Shown here piece by piece: positions 1 through 5,684 of a stretch of DNA of 6,916 nucleotides. The translations under genes and the position numbers were made by a program. The first letter of the stretch is position 1. Every line of letters begins with the position of its first letter. The notes beneath the pieces are model-generated. The model was not told where the DNA came from, searched no databases, and saw only the letters and a list, made by a program, of their open reading frames with translations. The DNA is from Chitinophagaceae bacterium (GTDB lineage: Bacteria; Bacteroidota; Bacteroidia; Chitinophagales; Chitinophagaceae), in assembly GCA_025455245.1 (NCBI GenBank), contig JALOMX010000104.1, forward strand, positions 1 to 6,916, read 5' to 3'.

Positions 1-1
1 C

Positions 2-484
2 CGATTTGAAAGTAAAAAGAAAAAGGACGACAAAAATGAGGCAGGAACTGAGGAAACTGACCGAAGGCAGTTTATTACACCTGAAGAGGAACAACGACAG
101 ATGGAATATATACAAAATAACCCTGCTGAATTTGCAGACTTTAATATTCCCTGGAGTGCAGATATAAGTTACTCATTCAATTTTTCGCAACAACCACTGC
201 CCGATTATTCCGGATTCAAATTGCAAACATTTCAGAGTTTTAACCTACGGGGGGATTTCAACTTTTCCCCGAAATGGAAAATGGGCGGCAACATGTTTTA
301 CGATATCACTACAGGAAACCTTGCCAATTTAACCCTGTTCCTTACAAGGGATATGCACTGCTGGCAAATGAGCATAAACATTACACCTGTAGGCCTTTAT
401 CCTTCTTTCAATATTTCGCTGTTCCCCAAATCGGGACTTCTGCGCGACCTGAAAGTAAACCGTACGAGATTTTTCTATCAGTAG
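2..484 (+). CDS. lptD: LptD-like LPS-assembly outer-membrane protein, C-terminal fragment (5' end outside the window)
   Basis: The open frame runs in from the left edge and ends at TAG 482-484, giving the last 160 residues of a longer protein. The first ~33 residues are a highly charged Lys/Asp/Glu/Arg-rich stretch, as expected for an extramembrane loop. The rest alternates polar and hydrophobic/aromatic residues in short segments, the pattern of outer-membrane beta-strands. The segment TRDMHCWQMSIN at fragment residues 115-126, followed by a PVGLYPSFN strand, a KSGLLRDLKVNRT motif and the aromatic ending FFYQ, is what I recognise as the conserved C-terminus of the Bacteroidota LptD family. 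LptD forms the outer-membrane barrel that, with LptE, inserts lipopolysaccharide into the outer leaflet. The N-terminal part needed for a full assignment is missing, so the family call rests on the C-terminal motifs. It converges on the Smr gene, with 35 bp between stop codons. Confidence 0.82.
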   Translation, partial: RFESKKKKDDKNEAGTEETDRRQFITPEEEQRQMEYIQNNPAEFADFNIPWSADISYSFNFSQQPLPDYSGFKLQTFQSFNLRGDFNFSPKWKMGGNMFYDITTGNLANLTLFLTRDMHCWQMSINITPVGLYPSFNISLFPKSGLLRDLKVNRTRFFYQ

Positions 485-519
485 GATTCAGCAAATCATT
501 TGCACTTTACGTAAAACGC

Positions 520-1560
520 TCAGTCAACCTCAAAAAAAACTTCGGTAGCTCCGTTTCCAAACCATGGATGGTAATGCTGGCTAAAGCTTTTAACACCATC
601 CCTAAACCTAAGTATTTCATGTACTTCATCGCGCAGCCTGCCCTTGCCTACACCATGTATTACCCAACCCTGACTTAGGTAATGCCGCTTTGCTTTATCA
701 AGCCATTTTTCAAATTCCCGAAGCTGAACGTCCAACATTTCGGCGGGCGTCAATCCGCGTGGATCATCCACCAGTTTTTCAATATGCAGATCAATGACCG
801 AGGGCGGCGCTGATTGCTCTTTCTCCTTTTTGGTAGGTTTGATTTTAAAACCGGCTGCATGCAACTGCCCGAGTGGATTGGGTTCCGGCGCAGGGGGCGC
901 ATATTCCACCCTTTTATGAGGATACTCTTCAAATAGCTGAGTATCAATATAGGTGTCCCCTTTTTGCTTCATTTCTTCAATACGCTTAAACAGTTGCCGT
1001 CCTTTCGGTTTATACCCTGCTTCAAAATATTCAACCCTTTTCTTATCATGGCTCATCAGGCTGAATTCGAAGTCGAAAGATGGTCCATCGTTCAGGTGCT
1101 CAAAAGGAACATCCATCAGATAAAAATCAGTAAGTGCGGGAATTTCACTTTGCAGTTCCGTATCAATTACACCTTTGAACCTGAGTTTAAAATGAAACGT
1201 CAATCCATCATCCGTTTGGTTGATCAGAAAAATCTTAAACCCTTCCACAATGTCATCATCAAACACATCGCGGCTGAATACCGGAAAAAGCAACAGCCAA
1301 ACACCATCTTTAACCTTATACTTGGGTGCCGGTTTTTCCCGCTTTATGTCTTCAATGTATTTTTTGGGAAGTTTGGGTTTTATATCCGTTTTTTCTTTTT
1401 TGAACATTTTATAGTAGGGAAAATCCAACTGATCGGTATAGGCAGGAAAGCGAACACCCCTCACATTTACCAGCACCATATCTTTCCCCAGAATTTCTTC
1501 AACAACCCCATCCTCATTGCTGTGTTTGACCACAACAGCATCGCCTTTTTCAAACTTCAT
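520..1560 (-). CDS. Smr-domain protein with N-terminal KOW-like/DUF2027 region (MutS2-related, no ATPase)
   Basis: This is a 346-residue soluble protein with no signal peptide or membrane segment. Residues 1-47 resemble the small KOW/Tudor-like barrel found before Smr in MutS2 (GDAVVV, DGVVEEI, VLVNVRG). Residues ~80-185 form a beta-rich middle region matching the DUF2027 proteins of Bacteroidota. Residues ~186-252 are a charged linker with a proline-rich patch (APPAPEPNP). Residues ~254-346 are an Smr domain with the hallmark motifs IDLH (256-259), HGVGKG (302-307) and a terminal GATEVFF strand (337-343). Smr domains of this kind are nucleases or nucleic-acid binders; in MutS2 the domain is linked to recombination control and collided-ribosome processing. 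Which role applies here is unknown. I chose ATG 1560; an in-frame TTG at 1575 would add five residues before the conserved KFEKGD start. The gene lies 24 bp downstream of the permease and is probably co-transcribed with it. Confidence 0.88.
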   Translation of the reverse strand: MKFEKGDAVVVKHSNEDGVVEEILGKDMVLVNVRGVRFPAYTDQLDFPYYKMFKKEKTDIKPKLPKKYIEDIKREKPAPKYKVKDGVWLLLFPVFSRDVFDDDIVEGFKIFLINQTDDGLTFHFKLRFKGVIDTELQSEIPALTDFYLMDVPFEHLNDGPSFDFEFSLMSHDKKRVEYFEAGYKPKGRQLFKRIEEMKQKGDTYIDTQLFEEYPHKRVEYAPPAPEPNPLGQLHAAGFKIKPTKKEKEQSAPPSVIDLHIEKLVDDPRGLTPAEMLDVQLREFEKWLDKAKRHYLSQGWVIHGVGKGRLRDEVHEILRFRDGVKSFSQHYHPWFGNGATEVFFEVD

Positions 1561-1584
1561 ACTGCAAAGAAACAAAAAACAAGG

Positions 1585-3273
1585 TCAGGCAGAAACTTGT
1601 TTAGTTTGACCTAGTTTGGACCGTTTGTATCCGTAAAGGAAATAAATGATTAATCCGCCTCCCATCCATACAAAGAACCAGAACCAGCTTACAGGTGGAA
1701 TTTCAATCATAAGGTAGAGACAGCTTAATGCGCCAAGTACAGGGATTACTGAATATTTTTTAGCGGCGGAAAACAGCGCTGCAATGATTGCAATAAATAC
1801 AAATACCAAAAACAGGATTTCCTGATAACTTTCGCTTCCAATATTGATAATAGCCTCTTCAATACGAGTTTCCGAAAGAAAAATAAAGCCGGAAACAATG
1901 GCGGGTATGATAATTTGTCCGTTAATGTACGGCAGCTTGAATTTACCCGGTTCACCTGCCACCCTTGGAAGCGTAAGTACCCCGGCACAAACCAATACAA
2001 AAGCAAATAAAGTTCCTATGCTTGTCAGGTCGGTAACAAGGCTGCCGGGAAGGAAAAGTGTAGGAACAGCTACCAGAATGCCTGTAACAATGGTTGCAAA
2101 TGCCGGCGTATGGTACTTTTTGTGAATTCGGCCAAATGCTTTTGGCAGAAGCCCGTCGCGGCTCATACTCATCCATATGCGCGGTTGGCCAAGCTGAAAA
2201 ACAAGCATTACACTTGTAGTGGCAATAACGGCACTGATGGAAATGATATAGCCAATCCAATTCAGGTTAATGCGGTCAAAAACATAGGCCAGCGGATCCG
2301 GAACATCCAGTTCAGAATAATTGACCATTCCCGTTAAAACCAGGGCAATAAGTATGTAAAGAACTGTACAAATCAAAAGAGCATAAATCATACCGCGAGG
2401 CAGGTCTCTTTGAGGATTTTTACATTCTTCCGCAGTGGTACTGATTGCATCAAAACCGATATAAGCATAAAAAACTGCACTAACGCCGGCAAGCACTCCT
2501 GTAAAACCATTGGGCATAAAAGGTATCCAGTTTTCCGGCTTTACATAAAAGAAACCGACTATGATGATCAGGATAATCACGGCAACTTTAAAAACTACCA
2601 TGAAGTTGGCGCTCTTTTTACTTTCTTTAATCCCGATATACGCAAGTGCGGTTATAAGGCCCACGATCAAAAATGCCGGGATGTTCATGAAAATGGATTT
2701 CCCCAATAAAACCGGGGCATCCTTAAACCCGGCAATAATCTTTTGAGCACCTGCCAAATCCCCCTCAGCCTTAGCCAAAACAATCTGCTGTGCGGTCTCA
2801 TACGCTTTATGTGCATCCTCGGCATTGGTGGTCATCCAAAAAGGAATTTCTATACCAAGGCCCAACAATAAATTATTCAGATAGCTGCTCCAACTAATGG
2901 CCACCACAATATTTCCGATAGCATATTCAAGGATCAGGGCCCAACCGATGATCCATGCAATTACTTCTCCGAAACTAACATAAGCATAGGTATAGGCACT
3001 TCCGCTGATAGGCACCCGGCTTGCAAATTCGGCATAACACAAAGCACTGAATCCACAGGTAATAGCTGTAATAACAAACAATAAAGAAATGCCGGGCCCG
3101 CCATTGCTTGCTGCCGATCCGATGGTTGAAAATATTCCTGCCCCTACCACAGCGGCAATTCCAAGATAAGTTAAATCTTTTACGGTAAGAACCCGGTTAA
3201 GTGAATGACCTTCTTCATCATGGCCTGCTTCACTTTGCATCCCCGACAAATTCTTTTTTCTGAAAAGCGACAT
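1585..3273 (-). CDS. APC-superfamily amino acid permease, CAT (cationic amino acid transporter)-like
   Basis: This 562-residue integral inner-membrane protein has roughly 12-14 hydrophobic segments. By eye, TM1 is about 36-56, TM2 62-80, TM3 103-135, TM4 193-213, TM5 224-243, TM6 258-278, TM7 294-316 and TM8 338-360, with further segments to about 547. The VVGAGIF motif (42-48) in TM1 is the unwound substrate-binding stretch typical of APC transporters. The FYAYIGFDAISTTAEE segment (268-283) and the following NPQRDLPRG loop are typical of CAT/YfnA-like members, which usually take up amino acids by proton symport. The exact substrate cannot be read from sequence. A soluble Ala/Lys/Glu-rich insertion of about 45 residues (148-192) separates TM3 and TM4. 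I chose ATG 3273 (MSLFRKK); an in-frame TTG at 3303 would add ten residues, and ATG 3240 is a shorter alternative. The gene diverges from the methyltransferase gene. Confidence 0.9.
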   Translation of the reverse strand: MSLFRKKNLSGMQSEAGHDEEGHSLNRVLTVKDLTYLGIAAVVGAGIFSTIGSAASNGGPGISLLFVITAITCGFSALCYAEFASRVPISGSAYTYAYVSFGEVIAWIIGWALILEYAIGNIVVAISWSSYLNNLLLGLGIEIPFWMTTNAEDAHKAYETAQQIVLAKAEGDLAGAQKIIAGFKDAPVLLGKSIFMNIPAFLIVGLITALAYIGIKESKKSANFMVVFKVAVIILIIIVGFFYVKPENWIPFMPNGFTGVLAGVSAVFYAYIGFDAISTTAEECKNPQRDLPRGMIYALLICTVLYILIALVLTGMVNYSELDVPDPLAYVFDRINLNWIGYIISISAVIATTSVMLVFQLGQPRIWMSMSRDGLLPKAFGRIHKKYHTPAFATIVTGILVAVPTLFLPGSLVTDLTSIGTLFAFVLVCAGVLTLPRVAGEPGKFKLPYINGQIIIPAIVSGFIFLSETRIEEAIINIGSESYQEILFLVFVFIAIIAALFSAAKKYSVIPVLGALSCLYLMIEIPPVSWFWFFVWMGGGLIIYFLYGYKRSKLGQTKQVSA

Positions 3274-3311
3274 GTTTTGGTTCGTTTGAATGCGTTTGAA
3301 CAAAAAGACTT

Positions 3312-3319
3312 CAAAATTA
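3312..3319 (-). promoter_or_regulatory. Putative Bacteroidota -7 box for the permease/Smr unit
   Basis: Read on the minus strand, these bases are TAATTTTG, an exact match to the Bacteroidota -7 consensus TAnnTTTG. A start site about 7 bases downstream would leave a leader of roughly 30 bases before ATG 3273. I found no good TTTG-type -33 element at the usual spacing, so the call is tentative; an 8-base pattern with two free positions occurs by chance in AT-rich DNA. Confidence 0.4.
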
Positions 3320-3454
3320 ATCCGGCAAAATAGGCCTTTTGGTTGTAAGGTAAAATTTTTTGAATCCGGGAATATTTTTTAGAGATCAGACCTTGTTTTC
3401 CACATTTAAAGCAAACAACTCATTCTTTTAAAATGAATACATGCCACAATGGTT

Positions 3455-3462
3455 TAGGTTTG
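3455..3462 (+). promoter_or_regulatory. Putative Bacteroidota -7 box for the methyltransferase/thioesterase unit
   Basis: TAGGTTTG matches the Bacteroidota -7 consensus TAnnTTTG exactly and lies 20 bases before ATG 3482, so the leader would be only about 12-15 bases. The -33 side is weak: the nearest T-run is TTTT at 3426-3429, slightly too far upstream. The TAG at 3455-3457 within this box is also an in-frame stop for the methyltransferase frame, which rules out an earlier start codon for that gene. Confidence 0.42.
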
Positions 3463-3481
3463 CACCACAACATCCTCGTGT

Positions 3482-4222
3482 ATGGAATGGTTTGAGAATT
3501 GGTTTGATACTCCGTATTACCATAAATTGTATTTTCAGAGAGACGAAAAAGAAGCCGCTTTTTTTATAGAGAAATTAATCAGGCACCTTAACCCGCCTCC
3601 TCAAAGCCGGATTCTTGATGTTGCCTGCGGACAGGGAAGGCATAGTCAGATCCTTGCTGATATGAGGTTTGATGTAACAGGGATTGATATTTCAGCAGCT
3701 TCGATTAAGAAAGCAAAAGCGACAGAGCATGAACGGCTTCATTTTTATGTTCACGATATGAGGCAGCCTTTCAGGATCAATTACTTCGATTACGCCTTCA
3801 ATTTTTTTACAAGCTTCGGCTACTTCAGAACAAGGCGCGAGCATGAAGCTGCCCTCAGGACCATTTCTCAATCCATACACCTGAATGGTACGCTTGTCAT
3901 TGACTATCTCAATGTTCACTATGCCGAGGACCACTTTGTTCATGAATGGGATGTTGAAGTGGATGACTACAACTTTCATATTACCAAGTGGATGGATGAA
4001 CATCATTTTTACAAAAAAATTGAAGTAGAGCATGATGATTTTAATGAACCGCATGTTTACCTCGAAAAAGTAGCCAAGTTTTCCCTTGGTGATTTTACGG
4101 ATATGCTCGCTTACCAGGGAATGCAGATCCGTGAAGTTTTCGGTGATTACAATCTTCAATCATACCATGTACGGAAAGTACCAAGGATGATCATGATAGC
4201 CCATAAAATAAAAGCATATTGA
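3482..4222 (+). CDS. Class I SAM-dependent methyltransferase, substrate unknown
   Basis: This is a 246-residue soluble protein with the Rossmann-like SAM-binding fold. Motif I is ILDVACGQGRHS (44-55), which binds the SAM methionine part. VTGIDIS (65-71) carries the acidic residue D69, which contacts the ribose. HDMRQPF (91-97) corresponds to motif II, and FNFFTSFGYF (106-115) to the next strand-loop. The C-terminal half (about 140-246) is less general and contains many His, Asp and aromatic residues; it probably forms the acceptor-substrate region. I do not recognise a specific substrate, and small-molecule methylation is more likely than nucleic-acid methylation because no target-recognition domain or NPPY-type motif is present. 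ATG 3482 is the first possible start after an in-frame TAG at 3455. The stop codon is one base before the thioesterase ATG, so the two are almost certainly co-transcribed and probably translationally coupled. No Shine-Dalgarno sequence precedes the start. Confidence 0.9.
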   Translation: MEWFENWFDTPYYHKLYFQRDEKEAAFFIEKLIRHLNPPPQSRILDVACGQGRHSQILADMRFDVTGIDISAASIKKAKATEHERLHFYVHDMRQPFRINYFDYAFNFFTSFGYFRTRREHEAALRTISQSIHLNGTLVIDYLNVHYAEDHFVHEWDVEVDDYNFHITKWMDEHHFYKKIEVEHDDFNEPHVYLEKVAKFSLGDFTDMLAYQGMQIREVFGDYNLQSYHVRKVPRMIMIAHKIKAY

Positions 4223-4223
4223 C

Positions 4224-4655
4224 ATGTTTTCTTACAGCACACCAATCCGGATCCATTATGCCCTAACCGATCAGATGGGCGTTGTCTATCACGGGCATTA
4301 TGCCCAATTTTTTGAAATTGCCCGTACGGAAGCATTCAGGCACCTTGGATTTACCTACAAATCCATGGAGGAAATGGGTATCATTCTCCCGGTTGTTGAT
4401 TTACATACCAAATTCCTTCGCCCTGTTAAGTACGACGACCTTATCAAGGTAACCATTACCCTGAGGGAGTTGCCCCTTCACCATAAAATTGTTTTTCACG
4501 GAGAAATCACCAATGAAACCGGGGAACTCTGCACCACAAGCATAGTGACCTTGTATTTTATGGAAATGGCGACCATGCGGAGAACTACTTTACCGCAACA
4601 AATGAAGGATGTGCTTCTTCCCTTTTTCCAGGCTAACCCGGATACTCCGCATTGA
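4224..4655 (+). CDS. Acyl-CoA thioesterase, hotdog fold (4HBT / YbgC / FadM-like)
   Basis: This 143-residue cytoplasmic protein has the usual length of single hotdog-domain thioesterases. The N-terminal signature IHYALTDQMGVVYHGHYAQF (positions 10-29) fits the 4-hydroxybenzoyl-CoA thioesterase family. D16 corresponds to the catalytic aspartate of YbgC, and VVYHGHY opens the long central helix that ends in EIARTE. FLRPVKYDDLIKV (about 64-76) and the later alternating strands complete the fold. Members hydrolyse acyl-CoA thioesters to free acid and CoA; chain length and acyl type cannot be predicted here. It starts one base after the methyltransferase stop and has no visible Shine-Dalgarno sequence, which suggests coupled translation. 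Its last 23 bases overlap the 3' end of hutG on the opposite strand. A role in fatty-acid, quinone or aromatic-acid metabolism together with the methyltransferase is possible, but this is inference. Confidence 0.9.
   Translation: MFSYSTPIRIHYALTDQMGVVYHGHYAQFFEIARTEAFRHLGFTYKSMEEMGIILPVVDLHTKFLRPVKYDDLIKVTITLRELPLHHKIVFHGEITNETGELCTTSIVTLYFMEMATMRRTTLPQQMKDVLLPFFQANPDTPH
4633..4655. other. Tail-to-tail overlap of thioesterase and hutG coding regions
   Basis: The thioesterase stop (TGA 4653-4655, + strand) lies beyond the hutG stop (TAG, read on the - strand at 4633-4635), so 23 bases code on both strands. Both proteins keep normal family length, so neither end looks like a frameshift artefact. 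Transcripts from the two sides must therefore end inside each other's coding region or run into antisense. Confidence 0.9.
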
Positions 4656-5628
4656 TATCTGCAGCCTGAACAATATCGAAAACAAATGCAGAGGCGAGCC
4701 TTGCGGTACGATTATCAACATCGAACATGGGGTTAACTTCGCTGATATCAACGGTGCTGACCTTACCGCTGAGAATGATATGCCTGAGCAATCTTTTAAA
4801 CATGGCATTCGGAGCAATCCCATTGAAAGCAGGAGCGCTGACCCCGGGCGCAAAAGGTGATGCAAACACATCCATATCCACGGATAGCTGAATACTGTTT
4901 GAGTTGGCAAGTACACCATTAATGGCATTCAACATGTGGTGAAGCTGATCATTGGTAAATTCTTCTGCAAGGAAATAGGGTGCACCCAATTCTTCCGCAT
5001 ATTCAAATAATCTTTTGGTGTTGCCATATTGCTGAATTCCCATGACCAGGTAATGAAGCGGAATCTTTTTCTGCTTGCAATCTTCTGTTATTTGCCATAC
5101 CCATGTACCCGAAGTATGACCAATAGCCGGATCAATGCTCCTGAGATCAAAATGAGCATCAAAATTGATGATACCAAGTTCACCTTTTTTGGGTATTTGT
5201 CCCAGGGCAAGGTAACTGCAATAAGCCGTTTCGTGGCCTCCACCCAAAACGATGGGTAAATAACCTGCATTCCTTACCAGTTTTAGTTTTTCAGCCATCA
5301 GGTTTTGTGCTGCTTCCAGTTGACCATCGGCACAAACCACGTCTCCCGCATCGGCCATAATTATATGCTCGGCAATCATGGGAAAATTAGAACAGCATTT
5401 CCTGATTACTTCCGGTGCAGCAGCGGCCCCTGTTCTTCCTTTATTCCGGCGCACACCTTCATCAGAACAAAATCCCATGATACAAATACCCTGCATGCCG
5501 TTTGAAAGTGTTGGGAGATTTTCCGGTTCACAGATCTGAATGATCTGATGCCAGCGCAGCAGGTCCTGTTCGTTGCCATCGATCCTGCCACTCCAGGTTT
5601 CGGTAGGTGTTTTTCGGTAAAAGGCCAT
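4633..5628 (-). CDS. hutG: Formimidoylglutamase (arginase/ureohydrolase family), last step of histidine degradation
   Basis: This is a 331-residue cytoplasmic metalloenzyme of the arginase family. All the usual dinuclear manganese ligands are visible: H132 in GGGHE (129-133), D157, H159 and D161 in NFDAHFD (155-161), and D251 and D253 in SVDMDVF (249-255). The family motifs APGVSAP (260-266) and DISEVNP (294-300, with conserved E297) follow. In this family the enzyme would hydrolyse N-formimidoyl-L-glutamate to L-glutamate and formamide. Arginase, agmatinase and other ureohydrolases share these motifs, so the specific call rests on its position 56 bp downstream of hutI. ATG 5628 is fixed by an in-frame TAG two codons upstream (5632-5634). 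The 56-bp gap to hutI is short enough for one transcript. The 3' end overlaps the thioesterase gene by 23 bp tail to tail, leaving no room for a terminator between the two coding regions. Confidence 0.88.
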   Translation of the reverse strand: MAFYRKTPTETWSGRIDGNEQDLLRWHQIIQICEPENLPTLSNGMQGICIMGFCSDEGVRRNKGRTGAAAAPEVIRKCCSNFPMIAEHIIMADAGDVVCADGQLEAAQNLMAEKLKLVRNAGYLPIVLGGGHETAYCSYLALGQIPKKGELGIINFDAHFDLRSIDPAIGHTSGTWVWQITEDCKQKKIPLHYLVMGIQQYGNTKRLFEYAEELGAPYFLAEEFTNDQLHHMLNAINGVLANSNSIQLSVDMDVFASPFAPGVSAPAFNGIAPNAMFKRLLRHIILSGKVSTVDISEVNPMFDVDNRTARLASAFVFDIVQAADINAEYPG

Positions 5629-5684
5629 GGTCTAATTTTTAAATGGTCATAAAGGTACAAAAAACAATGGCTGCACTGGTAAAA

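Larger units (their letters stand above)
3274..3481. promoter_or_regulatory. Divergent intergenic region with outward-facing promoters
   Basis: This is the only sizeable non-coding stretch (208 bp). It separates two genes transcribed away from each other, so it must carry the promoters of both units unless one is read from elsewhere. It is AT-rich, with several A and T runs. CAAAA (3326-3330) and TTTTG (3337-3341) form a short inverted repeat around the AGGCCT palindrome, which could be a weak operator. I saw no tRNA, riboswitch or good intrinsic terminator in it. Confidence 0.7.

Noticed and set aside
491..503. GCAAATCATTTGC inverted repeat between the lptD and Smr stop codons, a possible bidirectional terminator
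   Set aside because: The stem is only five usable base pairs, is AT-rich, and has no T-run on either side, so it is too weak to call.
964..1614. 216-residue open frame on the + strand, opposite the Smr gene
   Set aside because: It is antisense to a gene with clear domain motifs, and its translation (Phe/Ile/Asn-rich) shows no recognisable domain. It is a shadow frame.
1604..1624. Near-direct repeat TAGTTTGACC / TAGTTTGGACC
   Set aside because: It lies inside the last codons of the permease (SKLGQTKQ) and is imperfect; it is explained by coding sequence.
3692..4159. 155-residue open frame on the - strand, opposite the methyltransferase
   Set aside because: The methyltransferase on the + strand has intact SAM-binding motifs; the antisense translation shows no family features.
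4654..4677. GATAT...ATATC inverted repeat near the thioesterase/hutG junction, a possible terminator
   Set aside because: The five-base arms surround a 14-base loop inside hutG coding sequence, with no T-run; not a credible terminator.
5629..5684. Separate promoter for hutG in the gap after hutI
   Set aside because: The best candidate reads TACCTTTA on the minus strand, missing the final G of the -7 consensus, and has no properly spaced -33 element. A single hutI-hutG transcript is simpler.
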